Counted from the stretch's first letter, positions 8,156 to 17,212 are shown. The stretch is DNA of 35,793 nt from a candidate division FCPU426 bacterium (GCA_030621225.1 JAUXIB010000006.1:1-35793); one strand, 5' to 3'. The notes: generated by a model from the sequence alone, not told the origin. Program-made: numbers and translations.

Positions 8156-10917
8156 CGCTTCTCCCAAAGCCCTAGCAGAGCCGGCAGGATCAGTACCGTG
8201 CTCAGGAAACAGGCGCCAACGCCGATCGTCAGCAGGCCGCCCAGGCTCGCCAGGCCGCGGTACTTAGCCAGCAGCAGCGCGCCAAAGCAGGCCATGGTGG
8301 TAACGCTGGTAAGCATGATAGCGCGGCCCGTGGAAGCAACTACCGTCCTTATCTTACCCTTACCCTCGATGCGGTAGCGGTGCAGCAAGTGCACGCCATC
8401 GTCGATGCCGATGCCAACGATCATTGGCAGGCCCATCACGTTGACAAAGGTAAACATCATCCCCACGCTCTCCATTATCCCCACCATCCAGATCGCGCCC
8501 ACGACCAGCGGCAGCATCGCCATCAGCGCGAAGCGCACGCTCCGGAAATCAAACCACAACAGCAAAAAGACCACGATAATGGTCAGTCCCGTGGCCTTCC
8601 TGCCGTCCTCCTTTAGATAGTCCATGTAGTTAAGGAACATCGGCGGCAGGCCGGTTATCTTCTCGTCCACGCGCTTGAGCTGAGCGCTGAAACGCTTGAG
8701 GAATTCTACGTCCCAAACGTTGCCCTTGGGATAGATTGTGATCAACATCTGGTCGGCGCGATCATTGAAAAACTGCCGCTTTATCCGCTCTGGCAGATCG
8801 GCCAGTTCGATCGCGACCGGGTTGGCCATCCGCGCTACAGTCTGGCGCATCACGGGCAGATAGTGTTCCTGGAAGACGCTTAGCCCCCGCGCGCTCGCGC
8901 CCCGGTCCCTCACCAACGCGTCATTGAGCAAGCCAAGCTTGCCCCCTGAAGCATCGTCTTCCGGATCACCGGCAATTTCCTGGCACTTGGCGTCCACCTT
9001 GTCCTGCCCGCCGGTGAAGGCCATCTGGCCCATCTCGTAGAGATTATCCTCCAGGCGGCGCAATTGCTCCGCCAGCGCCGGCAGATCAGCCTGGCGCAAA
9101 GCCCGGGCGCCGCCGGACGCCGAGAGATACTCCGCTATCTGTTTTATGTAGGGACGGCGTCTGGCCTGTTCTTGCGGCGAGGGAATGTAGTAAGTAAGGC
9201 TGTTCACCATGCTCACGGTAGGCAGGTCCTTGGCCGCCTCGGTGATCCGCCGCGCCTCTGCCAGGTCCCGGGCGGTCACCATGGCAAAATCAGGCGACAG
9301 GTCAAAGACCTTGATGATCTCGTGCTGTAACGCTACCGACTCCAGGCCCTTGGGTTCCATGTTCAGATAGTTGTAGTCAAATTCCGAGTGAGACGCCTGG
9401 TAGATAAAAAAGGCGGTCAAGCCCACCGCCAGCAACAGGTAAAGCGCCGGGCGGCCGCTTATCTCGCCACCCAGCCTGCCGAGGAAGGCAAACTCGACAA
9501 TCGAGGGCCGCTGATATTTTTTGCCCCGCCGGGCCAGAAGTTTCTCGCGCCAGACCAGAAAGGCCGGCAGCACCATTATGCTGACCAGCATACAGCAGAG
9601 CACCCCCATCCCCATCACCGCTCCCATCCCTCGGATACTGCGCGTGCTGGAGACCATCAGGGTGAGGAAGGCGCAGGCGGTTGTCAGCCCGCCGGTGATC
9701 ACCCCCGCTCCCGCCCGGCGCAGGCTCTCCGTCACCGCTACTTCTATCTTTGCCCCCTGGCCGCGAAATTCATTATAAAGGGCGATGATATGCACGGAAA
9801 AATCAATTCCCAGGCCAAGCAGTATAACCGCGAACATCGAAGTACCCAGGTCAAGGTAGCCAAGTGTCAGCGCGATCAGGCCGCTGGTCAGCACTATGCC
9901 CAGCACTAGGTTAAGCGCCGCCAAGAGAGGCGCCGCCCACATACGAAAGGACAGGGCAAAAAGCGCGAAAACCAGGATAATGCCGACCGATGAAGTAAGC
10001 TTCATGTCCGCGGTCACGTAGACCATCTCATCCCGCCCCAGTGGCACCGTGCCCGTCAGCCCGGCAGTGACCCCGGGATAACGGCCCTCGGCTTCGTCTA
10101 TCATCGACTGGATGATCTCGGTGCTGGCGATACACTTATTAACATCGACCACCGAGAAACTAGGCTCAACGATCAGCAGCAGCATCTGCTTGTCGTGGGA
10201 TATCAAGTATGGCTGCCCCAACAGCAGGCGCTCCACGCGGCGGCGTGCATCTGCCTTACTGCTCTGCCCACCGATCGCCGCGGTCATACCGTCCAGCCAC
10301 TGTCCCAGGCCATCCAAAAAGACTACCGCTTCATTCTCCTTGCTCTTGTTGGACAGAGATTCCTCATCGTAGACGTAGGTGCGCTCGAAGTTGTCGTTGA
10401 TCGCGGTCAAAAGCGGCACCAGGTTCAAGTCCTTATACATCCCCTGCATATTCGCCAGGTCCCTGGCTTTGACCAGCATCAGGGCGTGCCGGCGAATGAA
10501 GTCCATATCCAGCTTGTAGTCCACGCGCTTCACCAGCAGTTCCGGCGGCGGCGCCTCTTGCTCTCGGCCGAGCTTATGCCGCAGCCAGGCAACCAGCGGG
10601 TTTTTCGGCTTCTGCCACATCCCCGTGTCTATCCGCTCGATGCGCGGCGCAAGCTCCTCCGCGAAGGCCTTAATATCGGCCTCCGGGCCCTTGATCACTA
10701 CCATGCTGTTGCTGGAGGAGGTATATTCGTCCAGGATGCGCTGGAACTCCAACGCCATCGGATCATTGGCTGGCAGGCTATCCGCGAAGCTGGTCTTTAT
10801 CTCCAGCTTGCCCGCCATAACCCCCGCCAGGATGGTCAGCGCCACCGCGCCGATTATCACCCGGCCGGGATAACGGCTGGCGATCCTGCCCCATGCTATC
10901 AGTAGTCGTTCGCGCAT
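8146..10917 (-). CDS. RND superfamily / MMPL family transporter
   Basis: 923 aa with two repeated SSD-like TM blocks (MFAVILLGLGIDFSVHI and VMGLPMIVGIGIDDGVHLLHRYR). Confidence 0.85.
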   Translation of the reverse strand: MRERLLIAWGRIASRYPGRVIIGAVALTILAGVMAGKLEIKTSFADSLPANDPMALEFQRILDEYTSSSNSMVVIKGPEADIKAFAEELAPRIERIDTGMWQKPKNPLVAWLRHKLGREQEAPPPELLVKRVDYKLDMDFIRRHALMLVKARDLANMQGMYKDLNLVPLLTAINDNFERTYVYDEESLSNKSKENEAVVFLDGLGQWLDGMTAAIGGQSSKADARRRVERLLLGQPYLISHDKQMLLLIVEPSFSVVDVNKCIASTEIIQSMIDEAEGRYPGVTAGLTGTVPLGRDEMVYVTADMKLTSSVGIILVFALFALSFRMWAAPLLAALNLVLGIVLTSGLIALTLGYLDLGTSMFAVILLGLGIDFSVHIIALYNEFRGQGAKIEVAVTESLRRAGAGVITGGLTTACAFLTLMVSSTRSIRGMGAVMGMGVLCCMLVSIMVLPAFLVWREKLLARRGKKYQRPSIVEFAFLGRLGGEISGRPALYLLLAVGLTAFFIYQASHSEFDYNYLNMEPKGLESVALQHEIIKVFDLSPDFAMVTARDLAEARRITEAAKDLPTVSMVNSLTYYIPSPQEQARRRPYIKQIAEYLSASGGARALRQADLPALAEQLRRLEDNLYEMGQMAFTGGQDKVDAKCQEIAGDPEDDASGGKLGLLNDALVRDRGASARGLSVFQEHYLPVMRQTVARMANPVAIELADLPERIKRQFFNDRADQMLITIYPKGNVWDVEFLKRFSAQLKRVDEKITGLPPMFLNYMDYLKEDGRKATGLTIIVVFLLLWFDFRSVRFALMAMLPLVVGAIWMVGIMESVGMMFTFVNVMGLPMIVGIGIDDGVHLLHRYRIEGKGKIRTVVASTGRAIMLTSVTTMACFGALLLAKYRGLASLGGLLTIGVGACFLSTVLILPALLGLWEKRKN

Positions 10918-10937
10918 TTTGCTCCATACAATAAGAC

Positions 10938-11021
10938 CTGTATCTCGTATCTAGTATCTTGTATCTCGTTGCCTGTAAGCTTCGAAACGAGATACCAGCT
11001 ACGGGCTACTAGATACGATCA
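10938..11021. repeat. Heptad array (12 units) with inverted halves
   Basis: CTGTATC TCGTATC TAGTATC TTGTATC TCGTTGC CTGTAAG CTTCGAA ACGAGAT ACCAGCT ACGGGCT ACTAGAT ACGATCA. Confidence 0.8.
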
Positions 11022-12239
11022 GAAGTAGACCCTCAAGCGAACAACTCCCCCCTTGCCCAGCTTACTACTGTATGCCGTTCCTGCCTTACCCAGCCCAGCG
11101 TTGGCGTAAAGGGTCAGCTCAACGTCCTGGTAGGGAGAGTAATTCATCTGTGGAACAAGCGCCACACTCTCATCCGACACGCTGTATATCCCCGAAAGGC
11201 CCAGCGTAGTTAGCTCCCCCCAGGGATAATTAAGATACAGGTAAGCCTGGTTACGGCTGAGCGCCAGCGTTTCACCGCCCAGGCTGCGCAACCAGTCATT
11301 GAGGCCGTAGTCGCCCGAATCATTGGGCGCGTCGCTCTTGTGCAGGAACTCACCCATTATATACAGACCGCTCTCCAGCGTGTAGTCCAGCCCAGCGGCC
11401 AGCTCCCAGAATTCCGCCCCGGCCATCTCGTTCCAGGCGTACTCCGCCCAGCAGCCCAGTACAAGCTCCCCCGCCAGGTCTACGCCATAAAGGCGCCGCT
11501 TCTCCTCCGGCGTTTCCATGTCCAAGTCCACACCATCCGCCAATTCTTCTATGCTTACCCCCGTCGTCTCCGCCAGCGCCAGTGCCTCGGCGATCGCCCC
11601 CGCGTAGTCCATGTAAGGCCAGCCCTTTTCCGCCAGCACCAACGACAGGTCAAAATGCCCCGCGCCGCTCTTCAGACGCAGCATCTTGCCCGACAGCTCC
11701 CAGCTATCCCCGGGAGCATAAAGCCCGATCAGGGTGCTGCGGTTACCCAGGGGCAGATCAAAACGCGCGGCGCTGTGACCGCGCTGTTCATAAGTGGGAT
11801 CGTAGACGTCTTTGCGATTAAAAAGGTCCGTCGGGTTCCAGGCGTAGCCCGTACCCGGGCTGATCTGTTGCTTGCCCAGCACCAGGTCGGCGCGTTTCGT
11901 TGCCAGCTTGAGGAAGGCATTATCCAGGTAGAACTCATCCTCGAATTCCATCGCCAACGGCGGCAATCCCCTTGCCGCCCGCCTGGGAATGAAATCGCGC
12001 GCGTCCCAGCTAGCGCGACCATAGTAATCCAAATAAACCAGGTCCGCTGCGAATGTCACTTTCTCGGAAAGCGAAGAAGCCAGATCCAGGCGCAGCTTGT
12101 TCGTGCCCAGATGCACGAACTCATCATTCAGCTCAAACCCCGCCAACTGCGGCTCGAGATAACCAGATATATCCAGTTCCTGAGACATCCCAAGGGTAGC
12201 CAACGAAAAAGAAAATGCTATTACCGTTATCCACCTCAT
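11019..12239 (-). CDS. Outer-membrane beta-barrel protein (porin-like / DUF1302-like)
   Basis: Signal peptide, alternating beta-strand pattern, C-terminal ...GGVVRLRVYF ending in aromatic F. Confidence 0.65.
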   Translation of the reverse strand: MRWITVIAFSFSLATLGMSQELDISGYLEPQLAGFELNDEFVHLGTNKLRLDLASSLSEKVTFAADLVYLDYYGRASWDARDFIPRRAARGLPPLAMEFEDEFYLDNAFLKLATKRADLVLGKQQISPGTGYAWNPTDLFNRKDVYDPTYEQRGHSAARFDLPLGNRSTLIGLYAPGDSWELSGKMLRLKSGAGHFDLSLVLAEKGWPYMDYAGAIAEALALAETTGVSIEELADGVDLDMETPEEKRRLYGVDLAGELVLGCWAEYAWNEMAGAEFWELAAGLDYTLESGLYIMGEFLHKSDAPNDSGDYGLNDWLRSLGGETLALSRNQAYLYLNYPWGELTTLGLSGIYSVSDESVALVPQMNYSPYQDVELTLYANAGLGKAGTAYSSKLGKGGVVRLRVYF

Positions 12240-12270
12240 ATCTGACCTTTCTTTTTACCACAACGTAAGC

Positions 12271-12389
12271 CAGTCGTTAGTCGTTGGTATCTAGTATCTA
12301 GTTTAGCTTACGAATTTAGCTGAACGCTATACGCAATACGATACGTAGTCAGCAACCAGATACTAGCTACTAGATACGAGATACTGCCT
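12271..12389. repeat. Heptad array, 17 units in one phase, with inverted halves
   Basis: CAGTCGT TAGTCGT TGGTATC TAGTATC TAGTTTA GCTTACG AATTTAG CTGAACG CTATACG CAATACG ATACGTA GTCAGCA ACCAGAT ACTAGCT ACTAGAT ACGAGAT ACTGCCT. Confidence 0.8.
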
Positions 12390-12520
12390 TCTGTCGCCTG
12401 CCCTGAGGAAGCGTAGCAAATCGAAGGGTTATCCAAAAAAGAGTTGTTGACGTCGTGTCGTCGTGGTAAGTGCCGTTATCCAAAGTAGTTTCTCTCAAGT
12501 TGTTCCTCTGTGTTCTCTGT

Positions 12521-12607
12521 CCTACTCCGCTAAAGCTACGTAGGACTGAACCCTTCGTAGCCCCCCTTCCTGTCTTCCGACAGGAAGACAGGGGGGCGAA
12601 GTAGGGT
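12521..12607. mobile_element. About 87-bp palindrome-rich insertion within a repeat (non-autonomous element candidate)
   Basis: TTCTCTGT|...|GGCTCTGTGGTTAAAA; the uninterrupted form occurs (reverse strand) at 1498-1524. Internal CTTCCTGTC-TTCC-GACAGGAAG hairpin. Confidence 0.55.
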
Positions 12608-12633
12608 GGCTCTGTGGTTAAAACACCTTCACG

Positions 12634-13401
12634 CTACCTCGCAGACTTTAGCCCCCGCTCAGTAAACATATTATCAGGTAGTTCCACCCCCAACTTCATC
12701 TCTACGATCTCCATTAAGGTCTGGGTATTATCTTCTTTATTATGCATCACTATTTTTGTCGCCGTGGGAACGCCGTCTATCTCCTTCACCTCACTGCACA
12801 CCAGGCGCTTCAGGTGATACTCGGGGTCGTCCTCATCGTAGTAGTCGATCACCAACGCTACGAAGTTACTCTTCGCCACCCAAACGACGAGATGCGAATA
12901 GGAGCGGTCGCTTTCAGGCTTCTTTGTGAGCTCCAGCTTGTAGCACCGCTCTCCCTGCATTTTCTCCTCGCCCAGGAGCACACTCTCGTAGTCCTCAATA
13001 AAGGCATCGCCGCTGCCCATATCCTCATAGGAGAAATCACTGCCTTCCAGCTTGCGCTTCTTGGCGTGGCTGGCCAGCTTGCGCACGCGGTTGGTACGCC
13101 GGAAATAGGCCCAGATGTCGTCGGCGTTATTGAGCATCAAGATCGCGTCGCCCTTAACGCGCGACGGCTTGAGGTAGCGCATCAAGTTCTTGGCGCCGCG
13201 GTCTTTGCTGTAGGTATGGTAAAGAAAGGTGCGCAATTGCCCACCGCTTGTCTGGATGGTCATTTTCATCTTTGCCTCAGCGCTATCCTGGTTCATCAGC
13301 TCGTTCATCTTCTTGATTATCTCGGGACCGCTCAACTCCCCGGCACCCGCCAGGGAAACAACCCCGGCCAGCACCCCAGCCACAATGCTCTGCCTGCTCA
13401 T
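12634..13401 (-). CDS. Outer-membrane lipoprotein-sorting (LolA-like) protein
   Basis: AKMKMTIQTSGGQLRTFLYHTYSKDRGAKNLMRYLKPSRVKGDAILMLNNADDIWAYFRRTNRVRKLA is typical of LolA-like proteins encoded near RND exporters. Confidence 0.75.
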   Translation of the reverse strand: MSRQSIVAGVLAGVVSLAGAGELSGPEIIKKMNELMNQDSAEAKMKMTIQTSGGQLRTFLYHTYSKDRGAKNLMRYLKPSRVKGDAILMLNNADDIWAYFRRTNRVRKLASHAKKRKLEGSDFSYEDMGSGDAFIEDYESVLLGEEKMQGERCYKLELTKKPESDRSYSHLVVWVAKSNFVALVIDYYDEDDPEYHLKRLVCSEVKEIDGVPTATKIVMHNKEDNTQTLMEIVEMKLGVELPDNMFTERGLKSAR

Positions 13402-13500
13402 TTTCTACCTCGCTTTCCTGCCACGCCGGCAACACTTATTCCCACTATCAGTTCATCGAGACTGAATCACTAGCTCCGTTGGATAATCATTGTGATTTTT

Positions 13501-13605
13501 TTAGTATTTAGTATTTGGTATATGGTGTTTGGTCGCCTATTCACAAGCATACTAAATACAATTTTTGCGCTTCATAATTCATAACTCAGAATTCATAATT
13601 CGCGG
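13501..13605. repeat. Heptad array, 15 units, overlapping the 3' end of the antiporter CDS
   Basis: TTAGTAT TTAGTAT TTGGTAT ATGGTGT TTGGTCG CCTATTC ACAAGCA TACTAAA TACAATT TTTGCGC TTCATAA TTCATAA CTCAGAA TTCATAA TTCGCGG. Confidence 0.8.
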
Positions 13606-15364
13606 AGCTTCCGCCATCTTGCTCTTGCCTAAGCTGATACATCGCCCGTAGCAGGTCGCGCTGCTCGACGATACCGATCAATTTCTTGGAACGCTGGTTT
13701 TTCACTACGGGCATGGTGCCAAGATTAAGCTGATGGAATAAGTTTAATAATTTCTCGGCGGTGATCTCCGGCGTTACCGCCGGAGTGTTCCGGTCGAGGA
13801 TGTCCATCGCATCCACCAGATGGGCCAGCGCTGGGTCGTAAACCATGTCGCTCAAATTATGAAAATGGATTATTCCCTTGTACCGACCGGCCTTATCCAC
13901 CACGGGAAAATGGTTGAGGTGGCTACGCTCTACAAAATGCAAGATATCGTCCAATTTCGCCTTGGTGGAAAGAAAACGAACATTAGTACGCATCACGTGC
14001 CTGGCACATAACCTTCCTGCTTTTCGGCTGCGCCGGCGTCCCCGCAAGGTGACGCCGATCTTCTGCCTGATCATCATACCCAGCGTCGGTTTGTCCGTGT
14101 GCATCGCCCCGGGACGCATCAGAGTGATCAGCTTTACCTCCCCCGCCTGGATCACCGTGTAGCGCACCAGGAAAGGCCCGATCAATTCATATAGCACCAC
14201 CGAGGCCAGGATCACGGTATTTATCTGGGCCGCGATCGGACTGTCCCAGTGATCCACCAGGTAGCTCCCCAAGCCAATGGCTACCCCAGCCTGGCAGAGC
14301 AAACCCAGCCCGGCCTTCTCCTCCAGGATATGCGCTTGACCCACCTTGTTTATCCCCCGGTACATACCAATGTATTTTCCCGCGCTACGCATCACGATAT
14401 ACACGACGCCCAGCCAGCCCAGGTGCTTGAGTTCCGCGAAGTGAAGATTGTAACCGGCTAAAACGAAGAATAGCGCGTAAACCGGCATACCGATCGTATC
14501 CAGCAAGCTGTCAAAGCGGCTGGGATTGAGCGCAAAATTAGCAAAGACCCCGCCCAATACCAGGCAAGCGGCCATTGAGTTAAACGACATGCCTATATTA
14601 TGCCGTAACCAGTCATCACCGGTGATCAACAGGAATATTACCGCGAAAAACAGCAAGACCATTTCCGGAAGCGGTACCCGTGAGTGCAGCCAACTTAAAA
14701 CCAAACCCAGTATTCCTCCCACCAATACGCTTCCCAAACAGACCCAAAGCAGGTCAAGCCATAAAGAAGCGGTACTCAAAACCGCGCTGTCTATCCAACC
14801 CAGCGAGACACAAACGATAAAGACCACAGAAAAACCGATGATACTAACCAGGTTATTGATACCTACCAGGCCCAGCAAATGGTCGGTAGTAGGCCCTTTG
14901 GCGCCGTACTCCTGCAACACCAGCAGGGTGGCCGCCGGCGCGGTAGCGATAGCAGCCATGCCTAACAACAGGCCGATGGTAACCGAAAGCGGCAGGTTCA
15001 TACCGGGCAGGCTCCAGGCAGCCACGCTGCAACCCAAACTGGCAAACAAAGCTGTCAATGATATTTCCCAGAGACTGAGCCTTGGTAACGTCTCACGAAT
15101 ATTCTTCAGCCGCTGCCGGTCAAAAACCTGGCCGATAACGAAAAGGATCAACCCTAAAGCCAGTCCGTTGACCAAACTGCTCAACGAAGCGACCCAGCCT
15201 GGCTCCGTACCATACATAATAGAAGCAATCTGGCGCAAGAGTGAACCGACCAGGATATACCCCACAATGCGCGGTATGCGCAATAACCTAGCCAGATAGC
15301 CGCCTAAAAAGGCGGCGATCAGCATCACCGATATTGCCAGCACCGGGCTGATTACTCCACGCAC
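13586..15364 (-). CDS. Cation:proton antiporter (CPA2/Kef-like) with C-terminal CBS domain pair
   Basis: Na+/H+ exchanger-type TM core; C-terminal VMRTNVRFLSTKAKLDDILHFVERSHLNHFPVVDKAGRYKGIIHFHNLSD and second CBS repeat. GTG start. Confidence 0.8.
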   Translation of the reverse strand: MRGVISPVLAISVMLIAAFLGGYLARLLRIPRIVGYILVGSLLRQIASIMYGTEPGWVASLSSLVNGLALGLILFVIGQVFDRQRLKNIRETLPRLSLWEISLTALFASLGCSVAAWSLPGMNLPLSVTIGLLLGMAAIATAPAATLLVLQEYGAKGPTTDHLLGLVGINNLVSIIGFSVVFIVCVSLGWIDSAVLSTASLWLDLLWVCLGSVLVGGILGLVLSWLHSRVPLPEMVLLFFAVIFLLITGDDWLRHNIGMSFNSMAACLVLGGVFANFALNPSRFDSLLDTIGMPVYALFFVLAGYNLHFAELKHLGWLGVVYIVMRSAGKYIGMYRGINKVGQAHILEEKAGLGLLCQAGVAIGLGSYLVDHWDSPIAAQINTVILASVVLYELIGPFLVRYTVIQAGEVKLITLMRPGAMHTDKPTLGMMIRQKIGVTLRGRRRSRKAGRLCARHVMRTNVRFLSTKAKLDDILHFVERSHLNHFPVVDKAGRYKGIIHFHNLSDMVYDPALAHLVDAMDILDRNTPAVTPEITAEKLLNLFHQLNLGTMPVVKNQRSKKLIGIVEQRDLLRAMYQLRQEQDGGSSANYEF

Positions 15365-15486
15365 TAGTCTGCTCCTTAGGGTTGATGATTGCGGGCAAAA
15401 TGCCCCTTTGGATAATGATATCTCAGGAAGGCAATAAGGTCAAGCGTACCGCACACCCGGTGTGCAAACGGAGTGCATGTATCAAT

Positions 15487-15550
15487 GTATCGGGGTAACG
15501 GGGTGTCGGCGCATTCACACCGTTCCTCCGATACTCCGTCACTCCGATAC
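15487..15550. repeat. 23-bp imperfect inverted repeat built from 8-bp units
   Basis: GTATCGGGGTAACGGGGTGTCGG (15487-15509) versus CCGATACTCCGTCACTCCGATAC (15528-15550): 19/23 Watson-Crick pairs plus 3 G-T wobbles. Confidence 0.8.
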
Positions 15551-15713
15551 AGTGCTGAGTCCCGCGTCCCAAGCTACTTACTACAAGCCAACCTGTATTA
15601 TACCTCTGGGATGTAACAACAGTAGATACAATGAGAGCCCTTGCGCGCCACCTTCAAATCCGGCGCGCTCTTCTTCAGGTCGTTTATCATCAGACACCCC
15701 CTGGTTTAATTCC

Positions 15714-16772
15714 TTAATTCCCATACTGCCGATACTTTTTCCCCCTACTGTCCTCGCCTTTGACATTGAGTCCCACCCTGTCGTCGCTGCCGTAAACCCA
15801 ACCACCCTTACCATCGAATACCTTTACCTCACGATTACTACCCGTGATCTGTTCCTTGGGAATCTCCTCGATATACTTCGGCACAAGTGCCTCGAGCGTC
15901 GGCGGCCAAACCCCTTCGTGGTCACCGTAATATATCGCAGTGGCGGCCTTTAAATATCCCAGATGTCCCTTGGTCTCCGCCTCTTTTTCCTTGGTTTTCA
16001 ATTCCTTTTTCTTCTGCTTCAATGTTGCCAACATGTCCGAAAACATGTCCGAAAAGGGGATCCCCGGATCAAACTGGAACAACTCCTCCTCGATCTCGCC
16101 ATTAAGCACTATCTTGCGGTGGATCTCGTCTCGCACCGTTGAAAAGTCGTCATTTTTTTTCTCCTGGTGCACCCGTCGCAGCAGGAAATCTTGCTTGCCT
16201 ATCCACATTGTTTGTGGTTGTTTGCCACGCAGCACAATCTCGATCACATAGCACTCCACCCCCTCAAAAGTCTCCTCGCCCACCAACTTGGGAGAAGACG
16301 TACGAGAGCTCAGGGAACCGTCCAGGTCCGGCAACAGCATCAAGGGAACATGATACGCGGCACCGTCTGAAACTCCCGTCGCTCCCGCGATAGCCATCTT
16401 TAGATCCACCATAGGCTCGTACATGTCCGGCTCCAGGTAGAGGTAGGCGCTTTTGCCGTTATGCCATACGACGCTCTGACGAAACGGTGCGTTAGGAATG
16501 GGATGCTTTGAACGCCAATCGAAGCGAAAACGGTCGGGACGGACCAGATAAGTATTGAAGAGCACCTCTGCCGTCCTGGTTTTTCCCGAATCCTGATTAA
16601 AGACAGTCGTCACCACTCCCGTGTCGCGATAACTGGCACAAGAACTGTACTTTTTTTCCATCTTCTTGATTATCTCCTCCGCCTGCTGACGCGGCTCACC
16701 ACAATACGCCAAGAACACAGAAAAGATACCGGCCGCACACGCTCCCAGCCACCATTTGTTACGTATCTTCAT
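15714..16772 (-). CDS. Lipoprotein: LolA-like/DUF2092-like domain fused to a pseudopilin (GspG)-like C-terminal domain
   Basis: Lipobox FLAYC; mid-region YSSCASYRDTGVVTTVF...; C-terminal KGHLGYLKAATAIYYGDHEGVWPPTLEALVPKYIEEIPKEQ...GGWVYGSDDRVGLNVKGEDSRGKKY resembles a type II pseudopilin head domain. Confidence 0.55.
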   Translation of the reverse strand: MKIRNKWWLGACAAGIFSVFLAYCGEPRQQAEEIIKKMEKKYSSCASYRDTGVVTTVFNQDSGKTRTAEVLFNTYLVRPDRFRFDWRSKHPIPNAPFRQSVVWHNGKSAYLYLEPDMYEPMVDLKMAIAGATGVSDGAAYHVPLMLLPDLDGSLSSRTSSPKLVGEETFEGVECYVIEIVLRGKQPQTMWIGKQDFLLRRVHQEKKNDDFSTVRDEIHRKIVLNGEIEEELFQFDPGIPFSDMFSDMLATLKQKKKELKTKEKEAETKGHLGYLKAATAIYYGDHEGVWPPTLEALVPKYIEEIPKEQITGSNREVKVFDGKGGWVYGSDDRVGLNVKGEDSRGKKYRQYGN

Positions 16773-16838
16773 CGTGTTTTTGTCCCCTGTTTTATCTGTT
16801 TCTTTAATAATCTTCTGTGCCCCCCAACCCCAAGATCC

Positions 16839-16875
16839 CACACCCGGTGAGCAAACGGAGTACACACTGGGTGTG
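16839..16875 (+). repeat. 37-bp palindromic element (family CACACCCGGTG-N15-CACCGGGTGTG), copy 1
   Basis: CACACCCGGTG AGCAAACGGAGTACA CACTGGGTGTG. Confidence 0.85.
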
Positions 16876-16896
16876 CGGTTGGATCGCTGCCATACT

Positions 16897-17193
16897 CTAG
16901 TCTTTCGCCTTCTTGCTCTCAATCCACTGTTTAATACCCACCCGGCCATTTTTGAAACCGATGTTGATACCATGTTTGCGGTCGCTGCTGAGCCAGATGT
17001 AATGTCCCGTCTCGGGACCGGCGGTCGTTAGGACCTGGGTAGGTTCTCCCAGTATCTCTTTTACCTCAGCGATGGTCATGCCCTCTTCGATCTTCGCCAG
17101 GTTTTCCTCGTTGATGGCATCCCCACCGCTACAGCCGAATAATGATATCGTGATAAAAAGCGCTGCGAAAATAAGCTTTTTGGTTTTTTTCAT
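16897..17193 (-). CDS. SmpA/OmlA (BamE-like fold) small lipoprotein
   Basis: Lipobox LFGC; NLAKIEEGMTIAEVKEILGEPTQV...GHYIWLSSDRKHGINIGFKNGRV. Confidence 0.7.
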   Translation of the reverse strand: MKKTKKLIFAALFITISLFGCSGGDAINEENLAKIEEGMTIAEVKEILGEPTQVLTTAGPETGHYIWLSSDRKHGINIGFKNGRVGIKQWIESKKAKD

Positions 17194-17212
17194 CTGTGTT
17201 TCCTCGCTCCTC

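Noticed and set aside
10195-10905. 236-aa plus-strand ORF opposite the RND gene
   Set aside because: Antisense to a strongly supported CDS in high-GC codons; His/Gln/Arg-rich non-protein-like composition.
11340-12245. 301-aa plus-strand ORF opposite the barrel gene
   Set aside because: Shadow ORF; no SD and no recognisable domain, while the minus strand encodes a signal peptide plus beta-barrel.
14526-15299. 257-aa plus-strand ORF opposite the antiporter
   Set aside because: Shadow of a clear transmembrane antiporter CDS.
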